Below, piece after piece: positions 9,105 to 19,271 of a stretch of 64,000 nt of DNA (within the stretch, counting starts at the first letter, position 1; each line of letters opens with the position of its first letter). Origin of the DNA: Pseudorhizobium endolithicum (GTDB lineage: Bacteria; Pseudomonadota; Alphaproteobacteria; Rhizobiales; Rhizobiaceae). The position numbers and the translations under genes are program-made. Under the pieces are notes generated by a model. It had not been told where the DNA came from. It searched no databases and saw only the letters and a program-made list of their open reading frames with translations. The stretch is from contig NZ_CABFWF030000013.1 of assembly GCF_902153245.2 (NCBI RefSeq), forward strand, positions 242,846 through 306,845, read 5' to 3'.

Positions 9105-9904
9105 TCAGGCAGCCCTCATGTCGCTGACGATCACGGCCGGAACAGGGGGCGAGGCCGGCACGGACACGAGGCCATGCCAGTGGATCATCTCCATCGTGCC
9201 GTCATGATGCTCGGCGACCGCGGTGCAGCTTTCGACCCAGTCTCCGGTGTTGATGTAGCGGATGCCGTCGATCTCCTCCATCACAGCGTGATGGATGTGG
9301 CCGCAGATCACGCCGTCGACATCGTTGCGCCGCGCCTCGTCGGCCACCACGCCCTGGAACTCGCCGATGAAGTTCACCGCCTGCTTGACTTGCAGCTTCG
9401 CCCAGGCGGAAAAGGACCAGTAGGGCATTCCCAGCCGGCGGCGGACTGCCGAAAGGCCGATGTTGATGGCGATGGCCGCGTCATAGGCCCAGTCGCCGAG
9501 ATAGGCGAGAAGCCGGGCATTGCGGACGACCACGTCGAACTCGTCGCCATGCAGCACGAGGTAGCGCTTCCCGTCGCCCGCCTCGTGGATCATCCGCTCC
9601 GCTACTTCGATGCCGCCGAAATGGGTGCCGGGAAATGCGCGCAGGAACTCGTCATGGTTCCCCGGAATATAGACGATGCGGGTGCCTTTGCGCGCCTTGC
9701 GCAGCAGTTTCTGCACGACGTCGTTGCAGCCCTGCGGCCAGTGCCAGCTCCGCTTCAGCCGCCACCCGTCGACGATGCGACCAGGACGATCGTGTCCGCC
9801 TCATGGCAACGGAGGAAGTCGAGCAGGAGGTCGGTGCGGGCGGCCTTGGAGCCGAGGTGGACGTCGGAAAGGAAGATCGTGCGGAAATGCCTTGCGTTCG
9901 CCAT
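9105..9904 (-). pseudogene. frameshifted UDP-2,3-diacylglucosamine hydrolase-like metallophosphoesterase
   Basis: From ATG 9904 the frame reads a good LpxH-like N-terminus (RTIFLSDVHLGSKAARTD ... EADTIVLV), then breaks at about 9777. The other frame continues with the expected rest: DGWRLKRSWHWPQG, GNHDEF, HGDEFD, GHIHHA and GDWVES. Against the expected GDIVDGW codons, exactly four bases are missing (a gcga on the coding strand), removing the Gly-Asp that supplies a metal ligand. Downstream, a 203-aa open frame (9105-9716) survives but lacks the first metal-binding motif. The family cleaves UDP-diacylglucosamine or related lipid A precursors. Either a recent inactivation or an assembly error. 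Confidence 0.85.
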
Positions 9905-10105
9905 CGCGGTTACTGTCCTTGTCATTGCGATCCTTGGCTCCCGCCTCCAGACCAGACTCGTGTTTCAGGAGCATGACACGCCGGCGCGGCCATTGAAGCC
10001 TCCTCCACGGGCTCCCGAAATTACTGCTGTTCCCCGTCGGCTATTGTTGTAAGGAAGGCCGGACCAAGCATTGAACGAAAGACGAATTCCGGAGGCGCCA
10101 GAGGC

Positions 10106-12409
10106 ATGCAGGACAACGCGAACCCCAACGGTACGGTAAAATCCGGCGATCTGGACGAGCAGGCCCTTTTCTTCCACCGCTATCCGCGCCCCGGCAAGCT
10201 GGAGATCCACCCGACCAAGCCGCTCGGCAACCAGCGCGACCTCGCCCTCGCCTATTCTCCCGGTGTCGCCGCGCCCTGCCTCGCCATCCGCGACGACCCG
10301 AATTCAGCTGCGGACTACACTGCGCGTTCCAACCTCGTCGCCGTGATCTCCAACGGCACGGCCGTTCTCGGCCTGGGCAATATCGGCCCGCTGGCCTCCA
10401 AGCCGGTCATGGAAGGCAAGGCTGTCCTCTTCAAGAAGTTCGCCGGCATCGACGTCTTCGACATCGAGATCGACGCCAACGAGATCGACTCCATGGTGTC
10501 GACCATTTCCGCGCTGGAGCCGACCTTCGGCGGCATCAACCTCGAGGACATCAAGGCGCCGGAATGCTTCGAGGTGGAGCGGCAGCTCCGCGAGAAGATG
10601 AACATTCCGGTTTTCCACGACGACCAGCACGGCACCGCGATCATCGTCGCCGCCGCCATCCTGAACGGCCTGGAACTGGCCGGAAAGAACCTCGCCGACG
10701 TCAAGATCGTCGCCTCCGGTGCAGGTGCCGCGGCTCTGGCCTGCCTCAACCTTCTCGTCTCGCTCGGCGCCCGCAAGGAGAACATCTGGGTCCACGATAT
10801 CGAGGGTCTCGTCTATCTCGGCCGTGAAGCGCTGATGGACCAGTGGAAGGCGATCTACTGCCAGGACAGCGAGAAGCGCAGCCTGCACGAGAGCATCGAA
10901 GGCGCCGACGTGTTCCTCGGTCTCTCCGCCGCCGGCGTGCTGAAGCCCGAATTGTTGGCGAAGATGGCCGACAAGCCGCTCATCATGGCGCTCGCCAATC
11001 CGACGCCGGAGATCATGCCGCAGCTCGCGCGCGAGGCACGGCCCGACGCGATGATCTGCACCGGCCGGTCCGATTTCCCGAACCAGGTCAACAACGTCAT
11101 CTGCTTCCCCTATATTTTCAGGGGTGCCCTCGACTGCGGCGCACGCACCATCAACGAAGAGATGAAGATGGCGGCGGTGCGGGCCATCGCCGCCCTGGCG
11201 CGTGAGGAAGTCTCCGACGTCGCGGCCCGCGCCTATACCGGCGAAACGCCCGTCTTCGGCCCCGACTACCTCATCCCCTCGCCCTTCGACCCACGTCTCA
11301 TCCTGCGCATCGCGCCGGCGGTGGCGAAGGCTGCCGCGGAAACCGGCGTGGCAGCCCGGCCCATCCAGGATTTCGACGCCTATCTCGACCAGTTGAACCG
11401 CTTCGTGTGGCGCTCCGGATTCATCATGAAGCCGATCTTCAGCGCCGCGAAAAGCGCGGAGAAGAACCGCGTCATCTTCGCCGAGGGTGAGGATGAGCGC
11501 GTGCTGCGCGCCGCCCAGGTCCTCTTGGAGGACAAGACGGCGCGGCCGATCCTGATCGGCCGTCCCGGCGTCATCGAAACGCGCCTGAAGCGCTTCGGCA
11601 TCCGCATCCGTCCGAACGTCGACTTCGAGGTCGTGAACCCCGAGGACGACCCGCGATACCGGGAGTATGTCGACGACTATTTCGCGCTGGTCGGGCGCGC
11701 CGGCGTCAACCCGGAAGCGGCCCGCACCGTCGTCCGCACCAACACAACGGTGATCGGCGCCCTTGCCGTGCGCCGCGGCGAGGCGGATGCGCTCATCTGC
11801 GGCGTTGAAGGCCGCTACGACAAGCATCTGCGCGACGTCAACCAGATCATCGGCAAGCGTGCCGGCGTCCACGCCTTCTCCGGCATGAGCCTGCTGATCT
11901 CCCAGCGCGGTGCGATCTTCTTCACCGATACTTTCGTCACCTACAATCCGTCGGCTGCGGAAATCGCCGAGATGACGATCCTCGCTGCCCAGGAAATCCG
12001 CCGCTTCGGCATCACGCCGAAGGCGGCGCTGATCAGCCATTCCAACTTCGGTTCGCGCAATTCCGAGAGTGCGGCGAAGATGCGCGAGGCCCTGGCGCTC
12101 CTTCGCGAGCAGGCACCGGATCTCGAGGTGGACGGCGAAATGCAGGGCGGCTCCGCCCTCTCGGAACCCTTGCGCAAGCGCGCCATGCCCGACAGCACCC
12201 TCACCGGCGAAGCCAATCTCCTGGTCTTCCCGAACCTGGATGCCGCCAACATCTCGCTCGGCATCGTGCGGTCCATGATGGACGCGCTGCATGTCGGCCC
12301 CATCCTGCTCGGCGCAGCCATGCCCGCCCATATCCTCTCCACCTCGGTCACCTCGCGCGGCGTCGTCAACATGGCGGCGCTGGCGGTGGTCGAAGCGTCG
12401 CAGGGCTGA
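10106..12409 (+). CDS. maeB: NADP-dependent malic enzyme with phosphotransacetylase-like C-terminal domain
   Basis: 767 residues, full length for the large MaeB/Tme class. The malic enzyme part (about 1-430) shows [11 protein letters not shown], the tyrosine and lysine region near [17 protein letters not shown] (split pattern), [10 protein letters not shown] and the Rossmann-like [13 protein letters not shown]. The C-terminal ~330 residues (from [19 protein letters not shown]) are a PTA/PTB-type domain thought to act in regulation and oligomerisation. It decarboxylates malate to pyruvate for NADPH supply and, in rhizobia, C4-dicarboxylate use. GGAGG lies about 11 bases before the ATG. A 988-aa antisense frame over this gene is spurious. 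Confidence 0.96.
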   Translation: MQDNANPNGTVKSGDLDEQALFFHRYPRPGKLEIHPTKPLGNQRDLALAYSPGVAAPCLAIRDDPNSAADYTARSNLVAVISNGTAVLGLGNIGPLASKPVMEGKAVLFKKFAGIDVFDIEIDANEIDSMVSTISALEPTFGGINLEDIKAPECFEVERQLREKMNIPVFHDDQHGTAIIVAAAILNGLELAGKNLADVKIVASGAGAAALACLNLLVSLGARKENIWVHDIEGLVYLGREALMDQWKAIYCQDSEKRSLHESIEGADVFLGLSAAGVLKPELLAKMADKPLIMALANPTPEIMPQLAREARPDAMICTGRSDFPNQVNNVICFPYIFRGALDCGARTINEEMKMAAVRAIAALAREEVSDVAARAYTGETPVFGPDYLIPSPFDPRLILRIAPAVAKAAAETGVAARPIQDFDAYLDQLNRFVWRSGFIMKPIFSAAKSAEKNRVIFAEGEDERVLRAAQVLLEDKTARPILIGRPGVIETRLKRFGIRIRPNVDFEVVNPEDDPRYREYVDDYFALVGRAGVNPEAARTVVRTNTTVIGALAVRRGEADALICGVEGRYDKHLRDVNQIIGKRAGVHAFSGMSLLISQRGAIFFTDTFVTYNPSAAEIAEMTILAAQEIRRFGITPKAALISHSNFGSRNSESAAKMREALALLREQAPDLEVDGEMQGGSALSEPLRKRAMPDSTLTGEANLLVFPNLDAANISLGIVRSMMDALHVGPILLGAAMPAHILSTSVTSRGVVNMAALAVVEASQG

Positions 12410-12484
12410 TCCTTCTCCTGTTATGATAATCTCAACCGGCGGCGCCGATGATCGCCGGCAGAGATTGCACCGACAGGAGAGGTC

Positions 12485-13153
12485 ATGTTCCTTCGCCTTA
12501 CCGTGGTAGCTGCCGTCCTGGTTGTTCCCTTCGCGGCTAGCGCACAGACCTCGGACATCTGCCGGAGCCTTGAGCGGCGGCTGGCGATGCTGCCGCAGGT
12601 GATCGGCAGCACCGCCGAAGTGCGCCGGCATGCCGAAGCGCTCCGCTACCATGACGGCGAGATCCGCCACCTGCGCACGCAGATGCGTCGGGCCCGCTGT
12701 GGCGCAGGCAGCATCGTCACCTTCGGGCAGCGCGACGACATCTGTGGTGAGATGGCGCAGGCGCTGCGCGAACTGGAACAGGTGCGCGACAGCATTGCGG
12801 CACAGCAGTCGGCCGCGCGGCAGATCCTGCGTCCGAACGGCGAGCGCAATGCCATCCTGGCGGCCTTGGATGCGAACGGCTGCCGCACGGATACCGCCGC
12901 CGAACCGCTTCCCGCGGCACTCGAGCCTTCTCCTCCTCCTCGGGAAGAGCCGCAGGAGCGGCCCTATTCCGGCATCACGGTGCTCTCGCCAAAGGCAGGC
13001 ACCGCGCCCGCCGCAGCGCCTCCTCCGCCGCCCGAGGAACGGCCCTACGACCCGTCGAGGAAGGTGCGCACCGTCGGACCCGTCTTTCTCCCCGACGAGA
13101 GCTCGATCGACCTCGCCAACCCCGCCGGAGCAGGCCCGCAGCCCCGGCAGTGA
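12485..13153 (+). CDS. secreted Cys- and Pro-containing hypothetical protein
   Basis: 222 residues with a clear signal peptide (MFLRLTVVAAVLVVPFAASA, cut before QTSD). The mature part has four cysteines (DIC, RARCG, DDICG, ANGC) in a helical segment to about residue 137, probably two disulfides. A proline-rich tail follows (PSPPPREEPQERP, APPPPPEERPYDP). No family recognised. It is 75 bp after maeB on the same strand and ends 2 bp from the stop of the convergent bluB. Probably periplasmic. Confidence 0.7.
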   Translation: MFLRLTVVAAVLVVPFAASAQTSDICRSLERRLAMLPQVIGSTAEVRRHAEALRYHDGEIRHLRTQMRRARCGAGSIVTFGQRDDICGEMAQALRELEQVRDSIAAQQSAARQILRPNGERNAILAALDANGCRTDTAAEPLPAALEPSPPPREEPQERPYSGITVLSPKAGTAPAAAPPPPPEERPYDPSRKVRTVGPVFLPDESSIDLANPAGAGPQPRQ

Positions 13154-13155
13154 TG

Positions 13156-13902
<747 letters not shown>

Positions 13903-13931
13903 CTACCGTCCGCGCAGCCAGGTCTGTCCTG

Positions 13932-14090
13932 TCAGGCCGGTCTTCTGACTTGGCTTCCCTCGCCCGCCGCGGCCTTCCCGGATGCGATCCAGTGGCCGTG
14001 CATTTGCGGCGGGCGTCCACCTCACAGCGTTGGGCACGTTCCGGCTCTTCCCCGGATTCCCGATTCTCCGGCCTTGCGGCCGGCACCTGA
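13932..14090 (-). promoter_or_regulatory. cobalamin (B12) riboswitch
   Basis: On the minus strand the leader of bluB carries the B12 box GCCACTG (complement of 13990-13996) inside a structured region. P1 arms TCAGG (14090-14086) and CCTGA (13936-13932) close it. Other cobalamin-element parts are visible in order: GGTGCC, AATCCGGGGAAG, a CGCTGTGAGG stretch and GGGAAGCCAAGTCAGAAGACC. The element controls the adjacent bluB. Confidence 0.92.
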
Positions 14091-14131
14091 CGAAGACTGT
14101 ATGACCGAGGTCGCCGCCGCAGGGCAAGAGG

Positions 14132-14962
14132 TCAGACGACGGGAAAATACCGGACATAGGCAAATGCGCTGCCGTCCGGCGCCCAGTTCGGCGAATTCAT
14201 CGTGCCCTGCCCGCCGAAGAGCTCGAACAGGGTCTCCGCATTGCCTCCGTCGGCGTCCATCATCCGGATCCGCACCGGCAGGTCGCGCGGATGGTCGAAG
14301 ACGTCCGCACCGTAAGACAGGAACACCACCCTGTCACCTCGCGGTGACGGGTGGGGAAACCAGTCGCCGTAGGCGCTCTCGGTCATCCGCTCGGCCGTTC
14401 CCCCGGCAACCGGGACCCGCCAGATCTGCATCAGCCCGGTCCGGCTGGAGTTGAAATAGATCCAGCGTCCGTCGGCAGAATAGTCGGGTCCGTCGTTGCG
14501 ACCCTCGCCGAACGTCAGCCGCCTTTCGTCGCCACCCTCGACGGCGATCGTGTAGATGTCGAAAAGGTCGTTCCGTATCCCGCAATAGGCGAAGCGCCGT
14601 CCGTCTGGAGACCAGCCGTGCCAGTAGGAAGGCAGGTTCTTCGTCACCAGTCGGGGCTCGCCGCCGCCGGCCGGCAGCACATAGATGGCAGACTGGCCGA
14701 ATTCCACCTTGTCCGAGATCGCGATCAGCGAGCCGTCCGGCGAAATACCGTGGTCGTTGTTGCACTGGCGCGCAAAGCTCGTCTCCACCGGCTCCGGCCG
14801 CGCATCGCCGGCGAGCGGCAGCCGGTAGAGGCGCCCGTCGCTGTTGAGCATCAGATGACGTCCGCAGGGCGACCAGTTAGGAGCCTCGAACAGCGCCTCC
14901 GTCTGCCATACAACCCTGCTCCGGCGTGTCGCGAGGTCGTAGAGCTCGACGGAACTGCGCAT
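14132..14962 (-). CDS. TolB-like PD40/WD40 beta-propeller protein
   Basis: 276 residues made of about six PD40 blades, each with the S/P-D-G-R pattern: WSPCGRHLML, ISPDGSLIAIS, WSPDGRRFAYC, YSADGRWIYFNSS, PSPRGDRVVFLS, WAPDGSAFAYV. No signal peptide is seen, so it is probably cytoplasmic, unlike TolB itself. It starts 3 bp after the nadE stop codon, so it is probably co-translated with nadE. Function unknown; propellers of this kind often bind sugars or proteins. Confidence 0.8.
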   Translation of the reverse strand: MRSSVELYDLATRRSRVVWQTEALFEAPNWSPCGRHLMLNSDGRLYRLPLAGDARPEPVETSFARQCNNDHGISPDGSLIAISDKVEFGQSAIYVLPAGGGEPRLVTKNLPSYWHGWSPDGRRFAYCGIRNDLFDIYTIAVEGGDERRLTFGEGRNDGPDYSADGRWIYFNSSRTGLMQIWRVPVAGGTAERMTESAYGDWFPHPSPRGDRVVFLSYGADVFDHPRDLPVRIRMMDADGGNAETLFELFGGQGTMNSPNWAPDGSAFAYVRYFPVV

Positions 14963-14965
14963 CGC

Positions 14966-16645
14966 CTACCGGTCCCGGAAGCGGTTGGTGATCGGGTAGC
15001 GGCGGTCGCGTCCGAAATTCTTTCTGGTGATCTTCACGCCCGGCGCCGATTGCCTCCGCTTGTATTCGGCGAGGTAGAGAAGATGCTCGACGCGGTGCAC
15101 AGTCGCAACGTCATGACCCCGCGCGACGATATCCTCCACCGACATCTCCTGTTCCACCAGGCATTCCAGGATGTCGTCGAGCACCGGATAGGGAGGCAGC
15201 GAATCCTGGTCCGACTGGTTCGGCCGCAATTCGGCCGAGGGCGCCTTGGCGATGATATTCTTCGGGATCACCTCCCCGCTCGGCCCCAAGGCGTTGGGCG
15301 GCAGGTTCCTGTTGCGCCAGTCGGCGATCGCGTAGACCTGCATCTTGTAGAGGTCCTTGATCGGATTGAAACCGCCGTTCATGTCGCCATAGAGCGTTGC
15401 ATAGCCGACCGACATCTCCGACTTGTTGCCGGTCGTCACCACCATGGCACCGAACTTGTTCGAGATTGCCATCAGGATCGTCCCGCGCGCGCGGCTCTGC
15501 AGGTTTTCTTCGGTGATGCCTTCCTCCGTGCCTTCGAAGAGTTCGGAGAGCGAGGATAGGAATCCCTCCACCGGTTCCGCGATCGGCACGATGTCGTAGC
15601 GCGTCCCGAGCGCCCTGGCGCAGTCGGCAGCGTCCTTGAGGGATTCCTCGGAGGTGTAGCGATAGGGCAGCATCACCGTGCGCACCCGTTCCTCGCCCAG
15701 CGCATCCACGGCAATCGCCGCGCAGACCGCCGAATCGATGCCGCCGGAAAGCCCCAGCACCACGGATTTGAAGCCGTTCTTGTTGACGTAGTCCCGGAAC
15801 CCCAGCACGCAGGCGCAGTAGTCGGCCTCCTCCTTTTCGGGAAGGCGCGCCATCGGCCCGTTGGTGCAGCGCCAGCCGTCCTGGCCCTTTCGCCAGTCGG
15901 TCACCGCGATCGCCTTCTCGAACTGGCTCATCTGGAAGGCCAGCGCCCTGTCGGCATTGAAGCCAAAGCTCGCCCCGTCGAAGACCAGTTCGTCCTGGCC
16001 GCCGAGCTGGTTTGCATAGATCATCGGCAGGCCGGTCTCGATCACCTGCCTGAGCACCACCTGGTGGCGGACATCGACCTTGCCCCGGTAGTATGGCGAA
16101 CCGTTCGGCGACAGCAGGATTTCCGCGCCGCTCTCCGCAAGCGTCTCGCAGACACCGAGATCGCCCCAGATATCCTCGCAGATCGGGATGCCGAGACGCA
16201 CGCCCCGGAAGTTCACCGGCCCCGGGATCTCGCCCGCGACGAAGACCCGCTTCTCGTCGAACTCGCCGTAGTTCGGCAGGTCGACCTTGTCGCGAACAGC
16301 GACAATTTTGCCCCCGTCGAGCACGGCGACGGAGTTGTGGCGGCCGCGCTCCGCCTGCCGCGGAAAGCCCATGATCACGCCCGGACCGCCGTCCGCGGTA
16401 TCGGCCGCCAATGCCTCCACAGCCCTCAGGCACGCCTTGAGGAATGCAGGTTTCAGGACCAGGTCTTCGGGCGGGTAGCCCGACATGAACAGTTCGGTGA
16501 AGAGCACCAGATCCGCCCCTTCGCGGGCGGCCTCGGCCCTCGCCTCCCGCGCCTTGGCGAGGTTCTGGACAACGTCGCCGACGGTCGGGTTGATCTGGGC
16601 GACGGCGATGCGCAACGCGCGGCTTTCGGGCTCTTCCTGGGTCAT
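14966..16645 (-). CDS. nadE: glutamine-dependent NAD+ synthase
   Basis: About 559 residues with two domains. The N-terminal nitrilase-type glutaminase has the Glu in FTELFMSGYPPEDL, Lys in RDKVDLPNYGEFDE and Cys in IPICEDIWGD. The C-terminal ATP-pyrophosphatase domain has VLGLSGGIDSAVCAAIA, the PPi loop, and TTGNKSEMSVGYATLYGDM (split). The enzyme converts nicotinate adenine dinucleotide to NAD+ using glutamine-derived ammonia. ATG 16645 is chosen; GTG 16651 adds two residues. No strong ribosome site is visible for either. Confidence 0.96.
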   Translation of the reverse strand: MTQEEPESRALRIAVAQINPTVGDVVQNLAKAREARAEAAREGADLVLFTELFMSGYPPEDLVLKPAFLKACLRAVEALAADTADGGPGVIMGFPRQAERGRHNSVAVLDGGKIVAVRDKVDLPNYGEFDEKRVFVAGEIPGPVNFRGVRLGIPICEDIWGDLGVCETLAESGAEILLSPNGSPYYRGKVDVRHQVVLRQVIETGLPMIYANQLGGQDELVFDGASFGFNADRALAFQMSQFEKAIAVTDWRKGQDGWRCTNGPMARLPEKEEADYCACVLGFRDYVNKNGFKSVVLGLSGGIDSAVCAAIAVDALGEERVRTVMLPYRYTSEESLKDAADCARALGTRYDIVPIAEPVEGFLSSLSELFEGTEEGITEENLQSRARGTILMAISNKFGAMVVTTGNKSEMSVGYATLYGDMNGGFNPIKDLYKMQVYAIADWRNRNLPPNALGPSGEVIPKNIIAKAPSAELRPNQSDQDSLPPYPVLDDILECLVEQEMSVEDIVARGHDVATVHRVEHLLYLAEYKRRQSAPGVKITRKNFGRDRRYPITNRFRDR

Positions 16646-16802
16646 ATCCACGACTTAGCGCAGGCCGGAAAACTCGGCAACGGCGCAGTCGGGCAGATCG
16701 TGCATGGGGATGATGCAACTTTGTTGGCCGGAAGGGGTTCACCTCCGGTTCATGACGGTTATGTGACGGTTTCATGACAAGGGAAATGCGTGGAGTACGA
16801 CC

Positions 16803-18755
16803 GTGGCCGAAGCCGCCAAGAGACCGGTATCATTCGCAAAGACTCCGACCGGCGCTCCGGCACGGAATTCGTGGGCGTTTCATCATGGTGCGGTTGTCGG
16901 CCTGCTCTTCATCCTGTCCGTCGCTCTCGTCGCTGCCGTCGAAGCCTTGGCGGGCCGGGATTTGGAAGCGGTTCCGGCATTCCTGCTGTCGCTGCCCGGC
17001 TTGACGACGACGGTCGCCGTTTTCGTCGTCGCCCTTGCCCTGGACGTGGCTATGGGACGGGCGTTCCGCTCCCTGCTTCTGATCGCGCCTTTGACCCTTT
17101 TGCTCGCCTTCATATCCGGCGAAAAGCAGAAGTATCTCTCCGATCCTCTCTATCCCTCGGACCTTCTCTTCGCCCGTCAGATCAAGGAGTTGCTGCCGGT
17201 CATGGTCAGTGCGCAACCGGTGCTCGCGGCGGGCCTATGCCTGGTGACGTTGCTGGCCCTCGTGCTGCTCTGCTATTGTGCCTTCTTCGCCTGGAACCGC
17301 TTTCCGCTGCTCTCCTCGCGCGCCCGCCTCTTCCGCCTCGTCTTCTCCCTGCCCTTCCTCCTCGGCTTCACGCCGATGATGAAGTACACCGACTATTCCT
17401 GGCTGCGGGATCGGCTGTCGATCACGCCCATGATGTGGGACCAGGCGGCGAACTACAGCCACAACGGCTTCCTCATCGCCTTTGCGTTCAATGCGCCGAT
17501 GTCGCACGTCACGCCGCCGGCCGGCTATGGTGCCGAAGCCATCGCCGGTCTGCCGATCGATCCCTCCGCATTTGCCGTATCGCGCAAGCCGCCGCCCGAT
17601 GTCATCGTCATCATGAGTGAGTCACTATGGGATCCGACCAGGCTGCCCGGCGTCGATTTCGCGTCCGATCCCATGCCGACCATCCGCAAGAACCAGGCGG
17701 GCAATGTCTTCTCGCCCGAGTTCGGCGGAATGACCGCCAATGTCGAGTTCGAGGCGTTGACGGGCTTCTCCAACGCCTTCCTTCCCTATGGAAGCATTCC
17801 CTACCAGCAATATCTCCGCCGGCCGGTCCCGTCGCTTGCCCGCTTCTTCCGCGAGAAAGGCTACACCTCGGTCGCTCTTCATCCGTTCGAGGGCTGGTTC
17901 TGGAACCGCAACAATGTCTATCAGCATCTCGGCTTCGACACGTTCCTCTCCCAGGACCAGTTGCCTGAACTCGAGAAGCGGGGAATGTTTGCCTCCGACA
18001 CAGCGCTGGTGGACCAGATCATCCGGGTGGGCGAAGATAGCGAAAGCCCGCTCTTCCTGTTCGCGGTCACCCTGCAGGGACATGGACCCTATGAGGCGAG
18101 CCGATATCCCAGGCCGCAGGTGAAGGCCGAAAGCACCCTATCCGCAGGCGCGACGCAGCAGGTGGAAACCTATGCCGAAGGCGTCCGTGAAGCCGATTCG
18201 AGCCTCGCGCGGCTGATGGACTGGGCGAAGGAGCGCCCGCGCGAAACCATTATCGTGCTCTTCGGCGATCATCTGCCGCCGCTCGGCCAAGCCTTTGTCG
18301 AAAGCGGCTACATGCAGGATGCCGTGGCGACACGCCGTGCACCGCTCGAAACCATGCTTAAGGAGCACGAGACACCGCTGATCCTCTGGTCTTCCCGGAC
18401 CGGACCGCGAAAGGACCTCGGCACCATCAGCCCCGCCCTTCTTTCCCACCACATCGTGGCATCGGCGGGCTTCAACGATCCCTTCTACACGGACTTCCTG
18501 GGCAGGATAGCGGATCGCTTTACGGTCATCGACCGCTACATGCTGGTCGGGGCCGACGGCGCGTCGAGGCCCGGCTGGGCCGACGGCAGCGAGGCCACGC
18601 CTGCGCTGCTCGGCGAGTACCGGCTTCTGCAGCACGACATGATCTTCGGAGATCAGTTCGCCCGCGACCGCTTCTTCCCGGCCTTGCGGGAGGCGGAGAC
18701 GTCCGGCGAGGAACCGGTGGCCGCCCTGTCTCAGGGCCCGCGGCTGCCGGGATAG
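16803..18755 (+). CDS. LTA synthase family / phosphoglycerol transferase-like membrane sulfatase-fold protein
   Basis: 650 residues. About five membrane helices in the first ~215 residues are followed by a periplasmic alkaline-phosphatase/sulfatase-fold domain with the nucleophile region VIVMSESLWDP (about 266-276). Later metal and substrate motifs are EFGGMTANVEFEALTG, LFLFAVTLQGHGPY and VLFGDHLPPLG. Relatives include OpgB and rhizobial phosphoglycerol transferases that decorate periplasmic glucans, and Gram-positive LtaS. A glucan-modifying role is plausible but not shown. The start is GTG, with GGAG upstream. The last 25 bases overlap the convergent GFA gene. Confidence 0.87.
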   Translation: MAEAAKRPVSFAKTPTGAPARNSWAFHHGAVVGLLFILSVALVAAVEALAGRDLEAVPAFLLSLPGLTTTVAVFVVALALDVAMGRAFRSLLLIAPLTLLLAFISGEKQKYLSDPLYPSDLLFARQIKELLPVMVSAQPVLAAGLCLVTLLALVLLCYCAFFAWNRFPLLSSRARLFRLVFSLPFLLGFTPMMKYTDYSWLRDRLSITPMMWDQAANYSHNGFLIAFAFNAPMSHVTPPAGYGAEAIAGLPIDPSAFAVSRKPPPDVIVIMSESLWDPTRLPGVDFASDPMPTIRKNQAGNVFSPEFGGMTANVEFEALTGFSNAFLPYGSIPYQQYLRRPVPSLARFFREKGYTSVALHPFEGWFWNRNNVYQHLGFDTFLSQDQLPELEKRGMFASDTALVDQIIRVGEDSESPLFLFAVTLQGHGPYEASRYPRPQVKAESTLSAGATQQVETYAEGVREADSSLARLMDWAKERPRETIIVLFGDHLPPLGQAFVESGYMQDAVATRRAPLETMLKEHETPLILWSSRTGPRKDLGTISPALLSHHIVASAGFNDPFYTDFLGRIADRFTVIDRYMLVGADGASRPGWADGSEATPALLGEYRLLQHDMIFGDQFARDRFFPALREAETSGEEPVAALSQGPRLPG

Positions 18756-19135
18756 CGCGGCCGCCCGTCCTCCGGCAGTTCGTAGAAGTCGGCCTTGTCG
18801 TCGCAGAAGATGTGGTAGCCCACGGCAAGCCCGCTCGGCTGGTCGAACGCGCCGGCAAGGATGGAGACATAGTCGGCGCCATCCTCCTGCCAGAACAACG
18901 CGGAGCCGCAGGTCGCACAGAAGCCGCGGCGGGCACGGTCGCTCGCGCGGTACCACCGTAGATCGTCCTGCCCCTCGACCTCCAGGTCGGCAACTTTCAC
19001 ATTGGTCGCCGCATCGTAGAGCCCGGTCTGGCGCCGGCAGTGCGAACAGTGGCAGGCGATGATTTCGCGTAACGGCCCGCGCGTGACGAACGACACCGTG
19101 CCGCACAGACAACGGCCCCTGTTTTCCTGCCCCAT
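18731..19135 (-). CDS. GFA-family (glutathione-dependent formaldehyde-activating-like) zinc protein
   Basis: 134 residues with the zinc-binding cysteines of the GFA/CENP-V fold: RCLCGTVSF, CHCSHCRRQTG and CATCGSALFWQ. Members often have no proven formaldehyde activity; the name is by fold. The 3' end overlaps the LTA-synthase-like gene by 25 bp on the other strand. Confidence 0.88.
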   Translation of the reverse strand: MGQENRGRCLCGTVSFVTRGPLREIIACHCSHCRRQTGLYDAATNVKVADLEVEGQDDLRWYRASDRARRGFCATCGSALFWQEDGADYVSILAGAFDQPSGLAVGYHIFCDDKADFYELPEDGRPRYPGSRGP

Positions 19136-19215
19136 GACTATCCTCCGCTGCCGTCAGCCTAGGAATGCGGTTCCTAAGGTCAAACGCATTCCGTTGATCC
19201 TAAGCATCAACCGAA

Positions 19216-19255
19216 GATGCCAAAGCCGCCGGATCGCTCCGGCGGCTTTGGCATC
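19216..19255 (-). terminator. rho-independent terminator of the OmpA-family gene
   Basis: Perfect 18-bp stem (19216-19233 with 19238-19255), tetraloop tcgc, 16 bases past the stop of the OmpA-family gene on the minus strand. The U-tract is short, but the stem is very stable. Confidence 0.75.
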
Positions 19256-19271
19256 GAGGATCGGCAGTGTT

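Noticed and set aside
12430..12462. CCGGCG/CGCCGG inverted repeat after malic enzyme as a terminator
   Set aside because: Only a 6-bp stem with an 11-base loop and no T-tract; the next gene may be co-transcribed.
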